Assembly (NCBI RefSeq): GCF_050379415.1
Contig: NZ_JBNRLS010000002.1
Location: 868,001-932,000, forward strand
Reading direction: 5' to 3'
DNA length: 64,000 nt
Source of the DNA: Marinobacter sp050379415
GTDB lineage: Bacteria > Pseudomonadota > Gammaproteobacteria > Pseudomonadales > Oleiphilaceae
Made by a program: the position numbers and the translations under genes. Shown one piece after another: positions 36,122-44,373 of this stretch. The notes beneath the pieces are model-generated. The model had not been told where the DNA came from, did no database searches, and saw only the letters and a list, made by a program, of their open reading frames with translations. The number at the start of each line of letters is the position of its first letter. Positions within the stretch are counted from its first letter, which is position 1.

Positions 36122-37774
36122 TTACATCATGCCGCCCATGCCTCCCATTCCGCCCATGCCACCCATGTCCGGCATGCCGCCGCCGGCGCCTTCTTCCTGC
36201 GGCTCATCCGCAACCATCGCCTCGGTGGTGATGATCAGGGAAGCCACGGAAGCAGCAGCCTGCAGCGCGGAACGGGTTACCTTGGCAGGATCCAGGATAC
36301 CCATTTCCAGCATGTCGCCGTATTCTTCGGTGGCGGCGTTGTAACCGAAGGCACCTTCGCCGTCACGAACCTTGGCAACCACCACGGAAGACTCGCCACC
36401 AGCGTTGAACACGATCTGGCGAAGCGGCGCTTCCATGGCACGGCGCAGGATGTTAACACCGGCCTTCTGCTCTTCGTTGATGGCGTCAACCTTGTCCAGA
36501 GCCGCAATGGCACGGATCAGGGTCACACCACCACCGGCCACGATGCCTTCTTCAACGGCAGCGCGGGTGGAGTGCAGCGCGTCTTCAACGCGGGCCTTCT
36601 TCTCTTTCATTTCCACTTCGGAGCCGGCGCCAACCTTGATCACGGCAACACCGCCAGCCAGCTTGGCTACGCGCTCCTGCAGCTTCTCCTTGTCGTAGTC
36701 GGAGGTGCTGTCTTCGATCTGCTTGCGGATCTGCTCAACGCGAGCCTCGATGTCTGCCTGGGCACCAGCACCGCCGATGATGGTGGTGTTTTCCTTGGTG
36801 ACGTTGACACGCTTGGCAGTGCCCAGGTCATCCAGGGTGGTGTTTTCCAGAGTCAGACCGACTTCTTCGGAGATCACAGTACCGCCAGTCAGGATGGCAA
36901 TGTCCTGCAGCATTTCCTTACGACGGTCACCGAAGCCAGGCGCCTTCACGGCGTTGACCTTCACGATGCCGCGCATGTTGTTCACAACCAGGGTCGCCAG
37001 GGCTTCGCCCTCGATGTCCTCGGCGAGGATCTGCAGCGGCTTGCCAGCTTTCGCGACAGCTTCCAGCACCGGCAGCAGCTCGCGGATGTTGGAGATCTTC
37101 TTGTCGACCAGCAGGATGTACGGGTCATCCAGCTCGGCAGACATGTTGTCCTGGTTGTTGATGAAGTACGGGCTCAGGAAGCCGCGGTCGAACTGCATAC
37201 CTTCAACCACGTCCAGCTCGTCTTCCAGGCTGCGACCTTCCTCAACAGTGATGACGCCTTCCTGACCAACACGCTCCATCGCATCCGCGATCAGCTTGCC
37301 GATGGTCTCGTCGCCGTTGGCGGAGATGGTGCCAACCTGGGCGATGTTACGGCTGTCGTTGCAGGGAGTTGCCATTTCGCGAATCGCTTTTACGGCTTCG
37401 GTAGTTGCCTTGTCGATGCCGCGCTTCAGATCCATCGGGTTCATACCGGCAGTGACGGCCTTGATACCCTCGTTAACGATGGACTGGGCCAGAACGGTTG
37501 CGGTGGTGGTACCGTCACCGGCGTTCTCGTTGGCCTGGGAAGCGACTTCCTTCACCATCTGGGCGCCCATGTTCTCGAACTTGTCTGCAAGCTCGATTTC
37601 CTTGGCCACGGAAACGCCGTCCTTGGTGACGGTCGGAGCGCCGAAAGACTTCTCCAGAACCACGTTACGGCCCTTGGGACCCAGGGTTACCTTGACCGCG
37701 TCCGCCAGGATGTTGACACCTGCGACCATGCGCTTGCGCGCGTTATCACCGAATTTAACTTCTTTTGCTGCCAT
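36122..37774 (-). CDS. groEL: Chaperonin GroEL
   Basis: GroEL forms the double-ring folding cage with GroES. The 550-residue protein has the family sequence throughout: AAKEVKFGDNARKRMV start, the ATP site DGTTTATVLAQ near 87-97, the apical domain at about 190-375, and a C-terminal GGM tail (MGGMGGMGGMM). It follows groES by 75 bases in one operon with a sigma-32 type promoter upstream of groES. Nothing unusual is seen. Confidence 0.98.
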   Translation of the reverse strand: MAAKEVKFGDNARKRMVAGVNILADAVKVTLGPKGRNVVLEKSFGAPTVTKDGVSVAKEIELADKFENMGAQMVKEVASQANENAGDGTTTATVLAQSIVNEGIKAVTAGMNPMDLKRGIDKATTEAVKAIREMATPCNDSRNIAQVGTISANGDETIGKLIADAMERVGQEGVITVEEGRSLEDELDVVEGMQFDRGFLSPYFINNQDNMSAELDDPYILLVDKKISNIRELLPVLEAVAKAGKPLQILAEDIEGEALATLVVNNMRGIVKVNAVKAPGFGDRRKEMLQDIAILTGGTVISEEVGLTLENTTLDDLGTAKRVNVTKENTTIIGGAGAQADIEARVEQIRKQIEDSTSDYDKEKLQERVAKLAGGVAVIKVGAGSEVEMKEKKARVEDALHSTRAAVEEGIVAGGGVTLIRAIAALDKVDAINEEQKAGVNILRRAMEAPLRQIVFNAGGESSVVVAKVRDGEGAFGYNAATEEYGDMLEMGILDPAKVTRSALQAAASVASLIITTEAMVADEPQEEGAGGGMPDMGGMGGMGGMGGMM

Positions 37775-37849
37775 GTCTTCTATTCCTGTTCGTTAAACCG
37801 AAATTGAACCAATCGGATTAATGAGCGTTCGTGCCTGTCGCCTCAGCGA

Positions 37850-38137
37850 TCACTCAAGCACGCCGTAGATGTCGTTCTCGCTCATGATGAGCAGCTCTTC
37901 ACCGTCAACCTTGACGGTGTTACCGGCGTACTGGCCGAAGACCACGGTGTCACCCACCTTGACCGCCAGGGCGCGGGTTTCGCCGTTGTCCAGGATACGG
38001 CCGTTACCGACGGCAATCACTTCACCCTGGGAAGGCTTCTCTTTGGCGTTACCCGGCAGCACGATGCCACCCGCAGTTTTCTCTTCTTCTTCCTTACGGC
38101 GCACGACAACACGATCGTGTAGCGGACGAATTTTCAT
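37850..38137 (-). CDS. groES: Co-chaperonin GroES
   Basis: GroES caps the GroEL cavity. The 95-residue protein begins MKIRPLHDRVVVRRKEEEEK and contains the mobile loop (TAGGIVLPGNAKEKP, about 20-34). It is the first gene of groESL. The upstream 200 bases contain a clear sigma-32 promoter and no other gene. Confidence 0.98.
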   Translation of the reverse strand: MKIRPLHDRVVVRRKEEEEKTAGGIVLPGNAKEKPSQGEVIAVGNGRILDNGETRALAVKVGDTVVFGQYAGNTVKVDGEELLIMSENDIYGVLE

Positions 38138-38285
38138 TGCTCGGTTTCTCCAATAGTCAGATTAATGTGGCAATGACAGTTGTTAATGAGGTTGGACGGA
38201 GCGACGCCCTGTCCAGCCAAATTGCCCGGCTGCATAAGCGGCTGATTTACAGCCGATATCAGCCCGCAGCGAACTTGTGAGACCT

Positions 38286-38312
38286 TAATGGGGTTGGCGT
38301 AGGTATTTTCAA
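38286..38312 (-). promoter_or_regulatory. Sigma-32 heat-shock promoter of groESL
   Basis: On the minus strand TTGAAA (38312-38307) and CCCCATTA (38293-38286) are separated by 13 bases, close to the RpoH consensus CTTGAA-N13-14-CCCCAT-T. It lies about 150 bases before groES and just behind fxsA. No CIRCE inverted repeat is seen. Confidence 0.8.
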
Positions 38313-38333
38313 CACCCGGGATGAAAAATTTTT

Positions 38334-38873
38334 TCACTTTTTTTCGATGCGATCGTGGTCCCGCTCGGTCTGGTCCTGGTACTCACCCTCGATGATGTCG
38401 CCGTTCTCATCGCGCTCAAACGGACGCTGCCGACCAAAGGGATTTTCCCGGCCCCCGAACGGATCCTGACCGAACGGATCACCCCCGCCGGCCCGGAAAT
38501 AAAAACTGCTGCTCTGCCCCGAGATCACAAGCCGCTTGAGGGCCTGGGCCGCCAGAAAATGCCGGCTGCCCGGTAGCAGACACAGAAAGCCGATGGTGTC
38601 AGTAATAAAGCCCGGCGTAAGCAGCAGCGCACCACCGACCGCCAGAATCAATCCTTCCGCTACCTCTCTGGCCGGCAGCTCACCACTGTTCATCCGCTGC
38701 CGCGCCCGCAGCAGCGTTGCCAGCCCTTGCTGCCGCAGCAACCAGGCACCAATCACCGCCGTCAGCAGCACCAGCCCGACGGTATTGAGAACACCAATCA
38801 TGCCACCCACCTGGATCAACACCGCCATCTCGGCGATCGGCATGACTATGAATAAGAAAAGAAAGATGGCCAA
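38334..38873 (-). CDS. fxsA: FxsA family membrane protein
   Basis: FxsA is an inner-membrane protein known in E. coli for overcoming phage T7 exclusion by the F plasmid. The 179-residue protein has hydrophobic segments at about 4-22, 27-46 and 72-97 and a long hydrophilic tail with a Gly/Phe/Arg-rich stretch (GDPFGQDPFGGRENPFG, about 130-146) ending in acidic and basic residues. It is upstream of groESL, a conserved position in gammaproteobacteria. The tail is longer than in E. coli. Confidence 0.88.
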   Translation of the reverse strand: MAIFLFLFIVMPIAEMAVLIQVGGMIGVLNTVGLVLLTAVIGAWLLRQQGLATLLRARQRMNSGELPAREVAEGLILAVGGALLLTPGFITDTIGFLCLLPGSRHFLAAQALKRLVISGQSSSFYFRAGGGDPFGQDPFGGRENPFGRQRPFERDENGDIIEGEYQDQTERDHDRIEKK

Positions 38874-38897
38874 AGTGCCTCCTCTTGGTCGTAAGAT

Positions 38898-39153
38898 GGG
38901 GTCAGATGAAAGCCTTCATCAGACCCCGAGTTTCGTGCCGCACAGGGGTCTGAAGAACCTGTTCTTCTGACCCCGAGTTAGACTTTAGCAAAGGGGTCTG
39001 AAGAACTTGTTCTTCTGACCCCGAGTTAGGTCCGACCTCTAAGCTTCCGTCCAAACAGGGGTCTGAAGAAAGCCTTCTTCTGACCCCATTTTCAGGTCCA
39101 ACTCCAGAGCGCCCGTCCAAGCCGGGGTCAGATGAAAGCGTTCATCAGACCCC
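38898..39153. repeat. REP cluster of five hairpins between fxsA and the SDR gene
   Basis: Hairpins at 38898-38927 (A-A), 38945-38974 (T-T), 38993-39022 (T-T), 39058-39087 (T-T) and 39124-39153 (A-A). Linkers are 17, 18, 35 and 36 nt. The two apical variants GAACCTGTTC and GAACTTGTTC keep the stem paired. The 38874-39238 gap holds nothing else that I can see. Confidence 0.92.
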
Positions 39154-39238
39154 ACGTTCACGGTTATACTCCCACCACAAAAAACAAATCCCGGCACACA
39201 GAAACGTAAACCACCTGATAACTCAATTAGGGCAAACC

Positions 39239-40000
39239 ATGAAACTTCAAGATTCCGTGATTGCAATCACCGGCAGTGGCCAGGGCCTGGGCCGCGCCAT
39301 GGCTGAATATCTGGCGGGCAAAGGCGCCAAAGTGGCACTCATCGACCTGATGCCGGAAAAACTGGCCGAAGCCGCCGAAGCCTGTACCAAAGCCGGCGGT
39401 GAAGCCAAAACCTACGTCTGCAACGTGGCCAAAGAAGACGAGGTGGAAGCCACCTTCAAAACCATCGTTGAAGACTTCGGCCAGCTCAACGGCCTGGTCA
39501 ACAACGCCGGCATCCTGCGCGACGGCCTGATGGTGAAGGTCAAGGACGGCAAGGTCGAGAAACGCATGGAACTGTCCCAGTGGCAGTCCGTTATCGACGT
39601 CAACCTCACCGGCGTGTTCCTGTGCGGCCGCGAAGCCGCCACCCGCATGATCGAGAATGGTGACCAGGGGGTGATCGTCAACATCGCCTCCATCTCCCGC
39701 GCCGGCAACATGGGCCAGAGCAACTATTCCGCCGCCAAGGCCGGCGTCTCTGCCCTGGTCCCCGTTTGGGCCAAAGAACTCGCCCGCTACGGCATCCGCT
39801 GCATGGGCATCGCCCCCGGCTTCATCGAAACCGAAATGACCGGCTCCATGAAACCCGAAGCCCTGGAAAAAATGACCGCCGGCATTCCGTTGAAGCGCAT
39901 GGGCAAACCGGAAGAGATTGCCTCGACCGTGGCGTTCATCTTTGAAAACGACTATGCCTCCGGTCGGGTGATTGAAATCGACGGTGGCCTGCGGCTCTAA
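39239..40000 (+). CDS. Short-chain dehydrogenase, FabG-like
   Basis: The 253-residue protein is a complete classical SDR: TGSGQGLGRA cofactor loop (about 12-21), VNNAGILRD, catalytic Ser in NIASISRAG, and Tyr/Lys in YSAAKAG. It ends in the family's C-terminal pattern GRVIEIDGGLRL. The ATG has AGGG nine bases upstream. It may reduce 3-oxoacyl or other ketone substrates; it is not next to acpP, fabD or fabF and so is probably not the housekeeping FabG. It is flanked by REP clusters on both sides. Confidence 0.9.
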   Translation: MKLQDSVIAITGSGQGLGRAMAEYLAGKGAKVALIDLMPEKLAEAAEACTKAGGEAKTYVCNVAKEDEVEATFKTIVEDFGQLNGLVNNAGILRDGLMVKVKDGKVEKRMELSQWQSVIDVNLTGVFLCGREAATRMIENGDQGVIVNIASISRAGNMGQSNYSAAKAGVSALVPVWAKELARYGIRCMGIAPGFIETEMTGSMKPEALEKMTAGIPLKRMGKPEEIASTVAFIFENDYASGRVIEIDGGLRL

Positions 40001-40048
40001 GGGAAAGCTCAAGACGGGGCCCTGGCACAGGGGGCTGAGACCAGCTCA

Positions 40049-40256
40049 GGGGTCTGAAGAACTTGTTCTTCTGACCCCATCTTGGCTCTGGCCTCGGAGT
40101 TGAAGTCCAAGCAGGGGTCAGATGAAAGCGTTCATCAGACCCCGAGTTCGGCCCCGGCAAAGGGGTCGGAAGAAAACCTTCTTCTGACCCCAAGTTCAGA
40201 TCTGGCCACGGCGGTCAGTCCAAGCAGGGGTCAGAAGAAAGCTTTCTTCAGACCCC
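40049..40256. repeat. REP cluster of four hairpins upstream of the alkyltransferase-like gene
   Basis: Two inverted pairs in tandem: 40049-40078 (T-T) with 40114-40143 (A-A), and 40162-40191 (T-T, with TCGGA in the first arm) with 40227-40256 (A-A). Linkers are 35, 18 and 35 nt. One reading frame stays open through all four hairpins into the next gene. Confidence 0.9.
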
Positions 40257-40297
40257 AACCCGACATCCAACTCAACTTCACTCATAATCGCCCAACC

Positions 40298-40606
40298 ATG
40301 GAACCCACCAAACCCCAAAAAATCTGGCAAGTCGTCCATGCCATCCCCCCGGGCAAAGTCGCCAGCTACGGCCAGGTCGCCCACATGGCCGGCCTGGGCC
40401 GACAGGCCCGCTTCGTCGGCCGCGCCCTGGGGCAACTGCCGGAAGGCCACGAGGTGCCCTGGTTCCGGGTAATTCGCAGCTCCGGGGAAATTGCGTTTCC
40501 GAAGGATTCGGAGAAGTTCAGGACTCAGGTTGGGCTGCTTGAGGCCGAGGGGGTGGAAGTGGTGAATGGGCGGGTATCGATGCGGCACTATCAGTGGCAG
40601 CCGTGA
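40298..40606 (+). CDS. Alkyltransferase-like protein (ATL; MGMT family without the active cysteine)
   Basis: ATL proteins bind O6-alkylguanine in DNA and flag it for nucleotide excision repair. The 102-residue protein has the MGMT DNA-binding fold start (PQKIWQVVHAIPPGKVASYG) and, in place of the catalytic PCHRV, the sequence PWFRV. Tryptophan replaces the acceptor cysteine, as in E. coli YbaZ, so it cannot transfer the alkyl group. The ATG has no strong ribosome site. The same frame is open leftward to 40082 through four REP hairpins, but I see no support for that longer form. Confidence 0.85.
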   Translation: MEPTKPQKIWQVVHAIPPGKVASYGQVAHMAGLGRQARFVGRALGQLPEGHEVPWFRVIRSSGEIAFPKDSEKFRTQVGLLEAEGVEVVNGRVSMRHYQWQP

Positions 40607-40656
40607 GGGGTTTGGACACGGGGCTGGTTCAGGCACAGGGAGTTGATTCAAGCACA

Positions 40657-40751
40657 GGGGTCTGAAGAACTTGTTCTTCTGACCCCAACCTGGACGAAAA
40701 CTCCAGGGTTAAACTGAAAATGGGGTCAGATGAAGGCTTTCATCAGACCCC
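40657..40751. repeat. REP inverted pair
   Basis: Hairpins at 40657-40686 (T-T, loop GAACTTGTTC) and 40722-40751 (A-A), linker 35 nt, between the ATL gene and the end of the permease gene. Confidence 0.92.
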
Positions 40752-40761
40752 TGTGCCTGCA

Positions 40762-42096
40762 TCAGGCCCGCGCCTCAGGCTCAACCCCAGTCTCCGCCCC
40801 AGGCGCCAACGCATCCAAGCGCTCCCCCCGGCTCATCAGAAACAGCACCAACATAATCGCCGGAATCCCCATTATCGCGGAGATGGTAAAGAACTCAGCA
40901 TACCCGAAGTCCGCCACCACAATCCCGGAAAACCCGCCAAGGAACTTTCCGGGCAATGTCATCAGTGAACTGAACAACGCATACTGCGTCGCGGTAAACG
41001 AAGCACTGGTCATACTCGACAACCACGCAATTAGCGCCACATTGGCAATCCCGCCGCTGAGGTTATCGGCACTGACCACAACCGCCAGGGTCACAATATC
41101 CGGCGGATACTGCGCCAGCAGCACGAACAGTAAATTAGTCGCCGCGGTCATGATCGCGCCGGCCAGCAGGATCTTGCGCACGCCGTAACGCACCACCAGC
41201 ACGCCACCGACCAGAGAGCCAGCGATGGTCATGAAGAAGCCGAAGATCTTGGTGACATCAGCCACCTGCGTCTTGGAGAAGCCCATGAAATCCAGGTAGA
41301 ACGGATTGGCCATCACGCCCATGGAGATGTCAGCAATGCGGTAGACCGCCACCAGCACCAGAATCGCCACGGCCAGCTCCCGGTACCGGCGGAAGAAATC
41401 CAGGAACGGACCGGCCACCGCCGCATAGAACCAACCGGCCAAACGGGCCAGGCGCGGGGACAGGTGGCTGCGCTTCGCCGCCTCCTGTTCAATCGTGTGG
41501 GCAATATCCGCCGCCGCGGCAAAATGATTGACCTGCGGCTCCCGGACGATCAGCACGGTCAGCACACCAACACCCACCAGCGCCGCCATCACCTCGTAGG
41601 ACACCTGCCAGGACCAGAACTCCGCCAGATACAACGCCCCGGCCCCGGCCACCAGCAACGCCAGCCGATAACCGAAAATATAGGTCGCCGCCAACGCCGC
41701 CTGCAGACGTTCCTCGGCAATCTCGATCCGGTAGGCGTCGATGCCGATGTCCTGGGTGGCCGAGGAAAACGCCACCAGCAGACCGCACCAGGCCATCAGT
41801 TCAGGGTTAGCCGTCGCATCCACCTGGGCCATCAGGTACAGCCCGGTGGCAATCCCCGCCTGCGCCAGCAGGATCCAGCTCCGGCGTTTGCCGAACACCC
41901 GGTCCAGTATCGGCAGTTTAAGTCGATCAACCACCGGCGCCCAGAACACCTTGATGGAATATGTAATCCCCAGCCAGCTGAAGAAGCCGATGGTGGCTGT
42001 CTCCACCCCCACATCCGCCAGCCGGGCATTGAGGGTGGAGAACACCAGCAGGAATGGCAGGCCCGCCGAAAAGCCCAGGAACAGCAGCGCAATCAC
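40762..42096 (-). CDS. AmpG-like major facilitator permease
   Basis: AmpG permeases bring anhydro-muropeptides into the cytoplasm for wall recycling. This 444-residue form has 12 or more hydrophobic segments, with family segments GFSAGLPFLLVFSTL at the start, SATQDIGIDAYRIE and FFTISAIMGIPAI at the end. The GTG at 42096 falls inside the first membrane segment region, so the true start is probably upstream. The frame is open to the yajQ stop at 42175. GGAGG overlaps that stop, and ATC at 42159 (7 bases later) or ATT at 42165 would give a normal N-terminus (ILFSTRWALVRDTFYTYTRW). Translational coupling to yajQ is likely. Confidence 0.85.
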   Translation of the reverse strand: MIALLFLGFSAGLPFLLVFSTLNARLADVGVETATIGFFSWLGITYSIKVFWAPVVDRLKLPILDRVFGKRRSWILLAQAGIATGLYLMAQVDATANPELMAWCGLLVAFSSATQDIGIDAYRIEIAEERLQAALAATYIFGYRLALLVAGAGALYLAEFWSWQVSYEVMAALVGVGVLTVLIVREPQVNHFAAAADIAHTIEQEAAKRSHLSPRLARLAGWFYAAVAGPFLDFFRRYRELAVAILVLVAVYRIADISMGVMANPFYLDFMGFSKTQVADVTKIFGFFMTIAGSLVGGVLVVRYGVRKILLAGAIMTAATNLLFVLLAQYPPDIVTLAVVVSADNLSGGIANVALIAWLSSMTSASFTATQYALFSSLMTLPGKFLGGFSGIVVADFGYAEFFTISAIMGIPAIMLVLFLMSRGERLDALAPGAETGVEPEARA

Positions 42097-42174
42097 CTGC
42101 CAGCGGGTGTAGGTGTAGAACGTGTCCCGGACCAGGGCCCAGCGGGTGGAGAAAAGGATAGGAATGCCTCCGGA

Positions 42175-42657
42175 TCAGTCGCGGAAGTTGTTGAACTGCA
42201 GCGGGATGTCCAGCTCGGCTTCCTTCAGCATGGCAATGGCCACCTGCAGATCGTCCCGCTTCTTGCCGGTCACCCGGACCTTGTCGCCCTGGATGCTGGC
42301 CTGGACCTTCATCTTCTGGTCCTTGATCATCTTCACGATCTTCTTGGCCTTGTCGGTCTCGATGCCCTGCTTGAGGGTGAAATGCTGCTTCACCAGCTTG
42401 CCGGCCTTGCTGTCGCCTTCCTCCGCCAGCGCCCGAGTATCGATGTTGCGCTTGGCAAACGCCATCCGCAGCATGTCCTTCAGCTGCTCCAGCTGGAACT
42501 CCTGCTCCGCGCTGATGGTAATGCGCTCACCCTCCAGCTCGATATCCGATTCCACATTCTTGAAGTCCCACCGGTTACCCAGCTCCCGCTTGGCCTGGTC
42601 CACCGCATTTGTGACTTCGTGCATATCTATTTCAGAAACTATGTCAAAAGAGGGCAT
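42175..42657 (-). CDS. yajQ: YajQ family nucleotide-binding protein
   Basis: YajQ proteins fold as two ferredoxin-like domains and bind cyclic di-GMP or nucleotides in some species. The 160-residue product starts MPSFDIVSEIDMHEV, the usual family start. I begin at 42657, ten bases after GGAG, rather than at 42666, where GGAG would be only one base away. The C-terminal sequence LDIPLQFNNFRD is typical. The permease gene follows directly on the same strand. Confidence 0.93.
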   Translation of the reverse strand: MPSFDIVSEIDMHEVTNAVDQAKRELGNRWDFKNVESDIELEGERITISAEQEFQLEQLKDMLRMAFAKRNIDTRALAEEGDSKAGKLVKQHFTLKQGIETDKAKKIVKMIKDQKMKVQASIQGDKVRVTGKKRDDLQVAIAMLKEAELDIPLQFNNFRD

Positions 42658-42724
42658 GGTCGTCATTCTCCAAAAACTGGCAGAGGTATACTGGCAAAAA
42701 TGTTGAGGGCTGCCGAGGCATGTC

Positions 42725-42807
42725 GGGGTCTGATGAAAACTTTCATCTGACCCCAGCTTAGCGGGTCACTCCAAAATGGGGTCAGAAGAAGGCTTTCTTC
42801 AGACCCC
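42725..42807. repeat. REP inverted pair
   Basis: Hairpins at 42725-42754 (T-T) and 42778-42807 (A-A), with a short 23-nt linker, between yajQ and the receiver-domain gene. Confidence 0.92.
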
Positions 42808-42894
42808 AGGTGCAAGCCCCCGATTCATGCCGAGGATCATACCAAGCCCCGGCAAACACCGCATCTGACAATGGACTGGTAAGAAGAAGACGCT

Positions 42895-43866
42895 ATGCCA
42901 AACCTCGACCTCCCCATTCTCGTCGTCGATGACGCCAAATTCAGCAGTATGGTGGTTGGACGCACCCTGCGAAATGCCGGTTATCGAGACATACGCGTGG
43001 CCAACAACGCCCCCGCCGCCCTCGAAATGATCGAGCAGCGGCCAGTGAGCGTGTTGATCGCCGACTGGCTGATGCCGGAAATGGACGGCCTGGCGTTGAC
43101 GGACCGGGTGCGGCAACAGGATGAACAGGCCAACCACTACACCTACGTGATCCTGCTCACCGCCCGGGAAGGGGTGGAAGCCCTGTCCGAAGCCTTTGAC
43201 CGGGGCGTGGATGACTTCATCTGCAAATCGGACATGACCAAGCAGCTGATCCCCCGAATCTTCGCCGCCGACCGCATGGCCAATCGCCAGAACACCCTGC
43301 TGCGGGCCAATGCCTTGCTGATCCAGAACAACCGCGCGCTGGAGTCCACCAACATCATCGACCAGGAAACCGGCCTGTGTAACCACAAATACGCCCGTGA
43401 CCGCCTGGACAAAACCCTGCGCCACGCCGAAGCCCGGGGCGGCGCCGCTGCTTATGTCCTGTGCGGCATCCGCAACTGGCACGAACTGAGCCGCAAGCAT
43501 CCGCCCTCGGTCATGCGCGAACTGGCCACCGGCATCGCCCGCCGCCTGAAATCCCTGGTACGCCCCATCGACCTGCTGTGCCGCGTAGGTGACAACCAGT
43601 TTGCCCTGATTGCCTACGTTCCGAACCGCGAACACTGCACCGCCACCACCTTCCGGCGCATCTTTGACGGCATCAACCACAAGGCCCTGAAAACCTCCGT
43701 CGGCTACATCTCCGTGGAGGCGGGCATGGTTCTCTGCCGAGCCGACGCCAGCACCGGCACGCCCTCCGTGCATGACATGGAGCACACCGCCATGGAGGGT
43801 CTGATGAGTGCTTACGAGACACGGCGGTTTACCGAGATTTCGCCCAGGGCGCTGCAGGCAGGCTAA
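42895..43866 (+). CDS. Response regulator with a degenerate GGDEF domain
   Basis: Residues 1-125 form a receiver with intact phosphorylation residues: Asp12, Asp13, phosphoacceptor Asp57 in LIADWLMPEMDG, Thr89 and Lys111 in CKSD. The second half (about 160-300) has the shape of a GGDEF domain (DQETGLCNHKYARDRLD as the start) but the active motif is RVGDNQF where GGDEF should be, so diguanylate cyclase activity is unlikely. It may work as a c-di-GMP or GTP sensor, or by binding a partner. No histidine kinase is next to it. AAGAAGAC before the ATG may serve as ribosome site. Confidence 0.85.
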   Translation: MPNLDLPILVVDDAKFSSMVVGRTLRNAGYRDIRVANNAPAALEMIEQRPVSVLIADWLMPEMDGLALTDRVRQQDEQANHYTYVILLTAREGVEALSEAFDRGVDDFICKSDMTKQLIPRIFAADRMANRQNTLLRANALLIQNNRALESTNIIDQETGLCNHKYARDRLDKTLRHAEARGGAAAYVLCGIRNWHELSRKHPPSVMRELATGIARRLKSLVRPIDLLCRVGDNQFALIAYVPNREHCTATTFRRIFDGINHKALKTSVGYISVEAGMVLCRADASTGTPSVHDMEHTAMEGLMSAYETRRFTEISPRALQAG

Positions 43867-43901
43867 CTGGAAGCTGGTGGCACCCCAGGGGTCTCACCCC
43901 A

Positions 43902-44067
43902 GGGGTCTGATGAAAACCTTCATCTGACCCCGAGTTAGACCGCCATCCCCAAAGCCGAAAAGGGCTCAGAAGCACCCCAGGGGTCTGAAGAATTTATTCT
44001 TCTGCCCCCAAGTTAGATCAAGCCCCAAAGCTAAAAAGGGGTCAGAAGAAGGCTTTCTTCAGACCCC
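43902..44067. repeat. REP cluster of three hairpins
   Basis: Hairpins at 43902-43931 (T-T), 43980-44009 (T-T, apical GAATTTATTC, right end GCCCCC) and 44038-44067 (A-A). Linkers are 48 and 28 nt. A partial duplicate (CACCCCAGGGGTCT) stands just before the first. Confidence 0.88.
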
Positions 44068-44271
44068 ATGCTCACTCCTGAAAAACAATCCGTAACACTG
44101 AGACACAACTCACAAACAGACATGTCAAAAGGAAATACGTACTCTGAAACCGTGGATTCAAGCAGTATCCCCCATGGCGGAGGAGCCGTGCAGTACCTCC
44201 GCCGCCATATGGGCGATGAGTTCACAGGATTAACGAATTTTTTCAGGCACTTTCGTTCTTTCCTTGTTTTC

Positions 44272-44297
44272 AGGCCAGCTTTTTAGCTGGCCTTTTT
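44272..44297 (+). terminator. Intrinsic terminator in the 43867-44373 gap
   Basis: AGGCCAGCT / AGCTGGCCT with a TTTT loop is followed by TTTT on the plus strand. It ends whatever is transcribed from the preceding 200 bases. Between 44068 and 44271 I see no supported gene: the one open frame lacks a ribosome site and runs into this terminator. Confidence 0.75.
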
Positions 44298-44373
44298 ATT
44301 TGGCCTGAGTCCCGCCCCGCTTCTCCTGTATACTCGGCAACAAACGACGACAACAAAGCCGTACCGTATAACC

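Noticed and set aside
38898..39153. Repeated palindromes considered as a CRISPR array
   Set aside because: Units are palindromic, occur in alternating orientation, and linkers share sequence instead of being unique; no cas gene is seen.
39239..40000. Housekeeping FabG of fatty acid synthesis
   Set aside because: The gene is a good SDR, but no fabD, acpP or fabF is adjacent; I keep the general name.
44068..44286. A 72-codon open frame in the gap before the AraC-type regulator
   Set aside because: It has no ribosome site, begins inside a REP end, and runs through a terminator stem; nothing in the sequence supports it.
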